From: an uncultured Ruminococcus sp.
GTDB lineage: Bacteria > Bacillota > Clostridia > Oscillospirales > Acutalibacteraceae
DNA length: 10,669 bases
Direction: 5' to 3'
Assembly: GCA_900554995.1 (NCBI GenBank)
Contig: USJJ01000026.1
Span: 1-10,669, forward strand
Shown: positions 8,959 to 10,669 of the stretch, in pieces
Layout of the letters: each line of letters begins with the position of its first letter
Position numbering within the stretch: position 1 is the first letter of the stretch
The notes under the pieces: generated by a model
Told to the model about the DNA's origin: nothing
Database searches by the model: none
What the model saw: only the letters and a program-made list of their open reading frames with translations
Position numbers and translations under genes: made by a program

Positions 8959-9534
8959 ATGAAAAAATGTGCATTGATTGTTTTAATTCTGGCTGTATTT
9001 CTTTTGTCCTCGTGCACCGAGAGCCGAACAGCAAACACAACGGTAGGTGTTTCTCCGATCCTCACAGCATATAAAAAGCGTTTGATTGAGAACATTTATC
9101 GTTATCAAAATAGTCGTCCCGACACCCTACCGACATATGCGCTTTTCGACTTCGACGGCGATGGTACGACGGAGCTGATCGTCTGGGGCAAGCGCACTTC
9201 GTCGGCATCATACCGTGATATTTATGTTTATCGTTTCAACCCAATAACCGGAAAAGCCGATCAAATCGGAACAATGACGGACTTTTCGGGTCACTCACGA
9301 ATCTCTTGCGACAGGAACGGAATAATCATTGCAATCGGCGGCTCGGAGCGTGACAGGATAACGAGGTACACGTGCTCCGACGGCAGACTGATTCCCGATG
9401 TTATTGCCGAGCGCACAGACGAAAGCTCACGGGAATGGAACGGTATTATGGAAAATTATTCCGACGGGGTGTCACTTGAAACCGCAGAAACATATGATAA
9501 GGTTGAAAAAGAATTTCGGGAAAAATTATTTTAA
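8959..9534 (+). CDS. Small secreted lipoprotein of unknown function
   Basis: The 191-residue protein begins with a lipoprotein signal peptide: Lys2/Lys3, a hydrophobic stretch at 4-16 and the lipobox LSSC with Cys19, so it should be lipid-anchored on the outer face of the membrane. The mature part has FDFDGDGTTELIV at 63-75, with acidic residues spaced as in calcium-binding FG-GAP/VCBS or dockerin-like loops, and then short beta-rich stretches such as YRDIYVYRFNPITGKADQIG, suggesting repeated strand hairpins. I do not recognise a specific family. The ATG at 8959 follows GGAGGTGG. It lies between two nitrogen loci on the same strand as glnN, with no terminator of its own other than the glnN leader terminator, and no sequence link to nitrogen metabolism is visible. 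Confidence 0.8.
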   Translation: MKKCALIVLILAVFLLSSCTESRTANTTVGVSPILTAYKKRLIENIYRYQNSRPDTLPTYALFDFDGDGTTELIVWGKRTSSASYRDIYVYRFNPITGKADQIGTMTDFSGHSRISCDRNGIIIAIGGSERDRITRYTCSDGRLIPDVIAERTDESSREWNGIMENYSDGVSLETAETYDKVEKEFREKLF

Positions 9535-9553
9535 AAATTTTTTCAAAAAAGGG

Positions 9554-9581
9554 TTGACAAAATATTTTTTTGCGTTATAAT
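9554..9581 (+). promoter_or_regulatory. Promoter of glnN
   Basis: A perfect TTGACA (9554-9559) and perfect TATAAT (9576-9581) are separated by 16 bp, predicting a start near 9588 and a leader of roughly 186 nt. Such a strong promoter followed at once by terminators implies that control is exerted after initiation. Confidence 0.85.
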
Positions 9582-9591
9582 GTCGGCATAA

Positions 9592-9623
9592 AGGCAATGG
9601 CGTCTGAGAGCAAAGGAGCTCTC
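9592..9623 (+). promoter_or_regulatory. Tandem ANTAR-type hairpins in the glnN leader
   Basis: Two directly adjacent hairpins each have a six-base loop with A1 and G4. The first is AGGC, loop AAUGGC, GUCU (9592-9605); the second is GAGAGC, loop AAAGGA, GCUCUC (9606-9623). This is the paired architecture established for ANTAR antitermination sites such as the EutV and NitR targets. The first hairpin uses 9602-9605 and places 9599-9601 in its loop, which removes the lower stem of the terminator at 9599-9630. The array starts about 4 nt into the predicted transcript. The pairing is seen directly; binding by the ANTAR protein of this window is inferred. Confidence 0.75.
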
Positions 9624-9637
9624 TGACGCCTTTTTTT
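9599..9637 (+). terminator. First attenuator terminator of the glnN leader
   Basis: A 13-base arm (9599-9611) pairs with 9618-9630 except for one U-U mismatch, closed by the AAAGGA loop and followed by seven Us (9631-9637). This is a textbook intrinsic terminator lying about 10 nt into the glnN transcript. It would also stop transcription coming from the lipoprotein gene upstream. Confidence 0.88.
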
Positions 9638-9693
9638 ATTGCTTATAGCACGCTGCTTTTGGAACGCTGAAAAAATTCACAACAGTATATTTA

Positions 9694-9747
9694 ACGGGGC
9701 AATGGAGTCTTGGTGTGATATTATCACAGGTTTACTGCCCCGTTTTT
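9694..9747 (+). terminator. Second attenuator terminator of the glnN leader
   Basis: ACGGGGCA (9694-9701) is perfectly complementary to TGCCCCGT (9736-9743), enclosing a small TGTGAT/ATCACA stem (9714-9728), and the 3' arm runs into UUUUU then a second U-rich stretch (9743-9757). It ends about 15 nt before the glnN ribosome site, so glnN has two terminators in series between promoter and start codon. Confidence 0.8.
9695..9712 (+). promoter_or_regulatory. Second-module ANTAR-type hairpin in the glnN leader
   Basis: CGGGGC (9695-9700) can pair with GUCUUG (9707-9712) around loop AAUGGA, again with A1 and G4; three of the six pairs are G-U. It competes with the terminator at 9694-9743 for the same 5' arm. 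GGCAATGGAGTCT (9698-9710) matches GGCAATGGCGTCT (9593-9605) at 12 of 13 bases, which suggests a duplicated target. A neighbouring A1/G4 partner hairpin is not evident; the next stem (9714-9728) has only a three-base loop. Confidence 0.55.
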
Positions 9748-9773
9748 AATTTTTATTTAAAGGAGTGTTGGTT

Positions 9774-10669
9774 ATGAAAACCGTACCGGAGTATTTCGGA
9801 AGTCTTGTTTTTGACGACAGGGTGATGAAAGCTAATTTGTCAACAAGCGTTTACCGTTCACTGAAGAGAACCATTGACGAGGGCAGAAGCCTTAATCCCG
9901 AAGTTGCAAACGCAGTCGCAGAAGCAATGAAAGACTGGGCGGTCGCACACGGTGCAACTCATTTCACACACTGGTTCCAGCCGCTTACGGGTATCACGGC
10001 TGAGAAGCATGACAGCTTCATCTCTCCCGCTCCCGACGGCAGAGTAATCATGGAATTCTCAGGCAAGGAGCTCATCAAGGGTGAGCCCGACGCATCTTCC
10101 TTCCCCTCAGGCGGACTCCGTGCAACATTTGAAGCAAGAGGATATACCGCATGGGATCCCACATCATACGCGTTTATCAAGGATAAAACCCTTTGCATTC
10201 CCACCGCTTTCTGTTCATACGGCGGTGAGGCACTTGACAAGAAAACACCGCTTCTTCGTTCAATGCAGGCTCTTAACAAGCAGGCAATGAGAATCCTCAA
10301 GCTCTTCGGCAACGATGATGTAAAGTGCGTTCGCACCTCCGTCGGTCCTGAGCAGGAATATTTCCTTGTTGACAAGGAAATGTACGAGAAGCGCAAGGAT
10401 TTGAAATTTACCGGCAGAACCCTTTTCGGTGCAAAACCGCCGAAGGGTCAGGAAATGGACGATCACTATTTCGGTGTTATAAAGCCGAGAGTTGCCGAAT
10501 ATATGGCAGACCTTAACGAGGAGCTTTGGAAGCTCGGTATCCTTGCCAAGACAGAGCATAACGAGGTTGCTCCCGCTCAGCATGAGCTTGCTCCGATTTA
10601 TTCGACAACCAACATTGCTACGGACCACAACCAGATCACAAAGGAGATCAGGCAGAAGGTTGCAGCAAA
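9774..10669 (+). CDS. glnN: Glutamine synthetase type III, N-terminal part (runs off the window)
   Basis: The open frame is uninterrupted from ATG at 9774 to the window end (298 codons plus two bases), about 40% of the roughly 700 residues usual for this family. Glutamine synthetase III makes glutamine from glutamate, ammonium and ATP and is the main enzyme in Bacteroides and Ruminococcus-type anaerobes. Family stretches seen are [21 protein letters not shown] at 62-82, [20 protein letters not shown] at 109-128, [12 protein letters not shown] at 189-200 (the metal-binding Glu region), [20 protein letters not shown] at 214-233 and [17 protein letters not shown] at 260-276. The start has AAAGGAG eight bases upstream. 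Its own strong promoter and double-attenuator leader point to nitrogen-controlled antitermination. The remainder, including the catalytic C-terminal half, is outside the window, so intactness cannot be judged. Confidence 0.96.
   Translation, partial: MKTVPEYFGSLVFDDRVMKANLSTSVYRSLKRTIDEGRSLNPEVANAVAEAMKDWAVAHGATHFTHWFQPLTGITAEKHDSFISPAPDGRVIMEFSGKELIKGEPDASSFPSGGLRATFEARGYTAWDPTSYAFIKDKTLCIPTAFCSYGGEALDKKTPLLRSMQALNKQAMRILKLFGNDDVKCVRTSVGPEQEYFLVDKEMYEKRKDLKFTGRTLFGAKPPKGQEMDDHYFGVIKPRVAEYMADLNEELWKLGILAKTEHNEVAPAQHELAPIYSTTNIATDHNQITKEIRQKVAA

Noticed and set aside
9686..9691. TATATT as -10 of a second glnN promoter ahead of the second module
   Set aside because: There is no acceptable -35 box 16-18 bp upstream, and the start would fall inside the hairpin, unlike the other two leaders.
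9714..9728. TGTGA-TATTA-TCACA palindrome as a CRP/Rex/GlnR-like operator
   Set aside because: The central spacing does not fit CRP (6) or GlnR/TnrA (7), and it lies inside the attenuator where it is explained as an RNA stem.
9588..9773. Glutamine riboswitch or T-box in the glnN leader
   Set aside because: No T-box sequence or riboswitch core is visible, and the leader is fully accounted for by hexaloop hairpins and terminators.

Overview
The window looks like a chromosomal nitrogen-assimilation locus from a low-to-moderate GC anaerobic Clostridia-type Firmicute, probably of the Ruminococcus/Oscillospiraceae kind found in the gut or rumen. The reasons are the mix of genes (formate-THF ligase, a three-gene split glutamate synthase with built-in ferredoxin clusters, a type I alpha glutamine synthetase, a type III glutamine synthetase and an ANTAR antiterminator), strong AGGAGG-like ribosome binding sites, and TTGACA/TATAAT-like promoters. 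The taxonomic call is an inference; there is no rRNA here.

Layout. On the minus strand, reading from about 8.8 kb down to 1.8 kb, lies one apparent operon: glutamate synthase glutaminase subunit (7627-8718), FMN/Fe-S synthase subunit (6122-7627), GXGXG subunit (5335-6054), a type I-like glutamine synthetase (4108-5316), an ANTAR response-regulator-like antiterminator (3460-4044) and CTP synthase pyrG (1838-3445). Gaps inside it run from a 1-nt overlap to 67 nt. After a 124-nt spacer with two inverted repeats and a new promoter comes fhs (37-1713), also on the minus strand. On the plus strand are a small lipoprotein of unknown function (8959-9534) and the start of a type III glutamine synthetase, glnN (9774 to the window end, 298 codons visible).

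Regulation is the most interesting part. Both nitrogen transcription units begin with a good sigma-A promoter, then a very short leader with an intrinsic terminator before the first gene. At the extreme 5' end of each leader is a small hairpin with a six-base loop having A at position 1 and G at position 4, the known signature of RNA bound by ANTAR antiterminators. In each case this hairpin is mutually exclusive with the terminator. The glnN leader has two adjacent hairpins of this kind plus a second terminator module about 100 nt downstream, whose hairpin core repeats the first in 12 of 13 bases. The ANTAR gene lies in the operon whose leader it would control, so the window appears to hold regulator and targets of a small antitermination circuit with positive feedback. 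NitR of solventogenic clostridia is an established parallel.

Together, the glutamine synthetases and the glutamate synthase form the GS-GOGAT ammonium assimilation cycle, and CTP synthase is a glutamine consumer. Two proteins are atypical: the ANTAR protein's receiver domain lacks the phospho-accepting aspartate, and the type I glutamine synthetase has a rearranged active-site Glu flap and no C-terminal tail. That raises the possibility that it is a sensor or a different ligase while glnN supplies the main synthetase activity.
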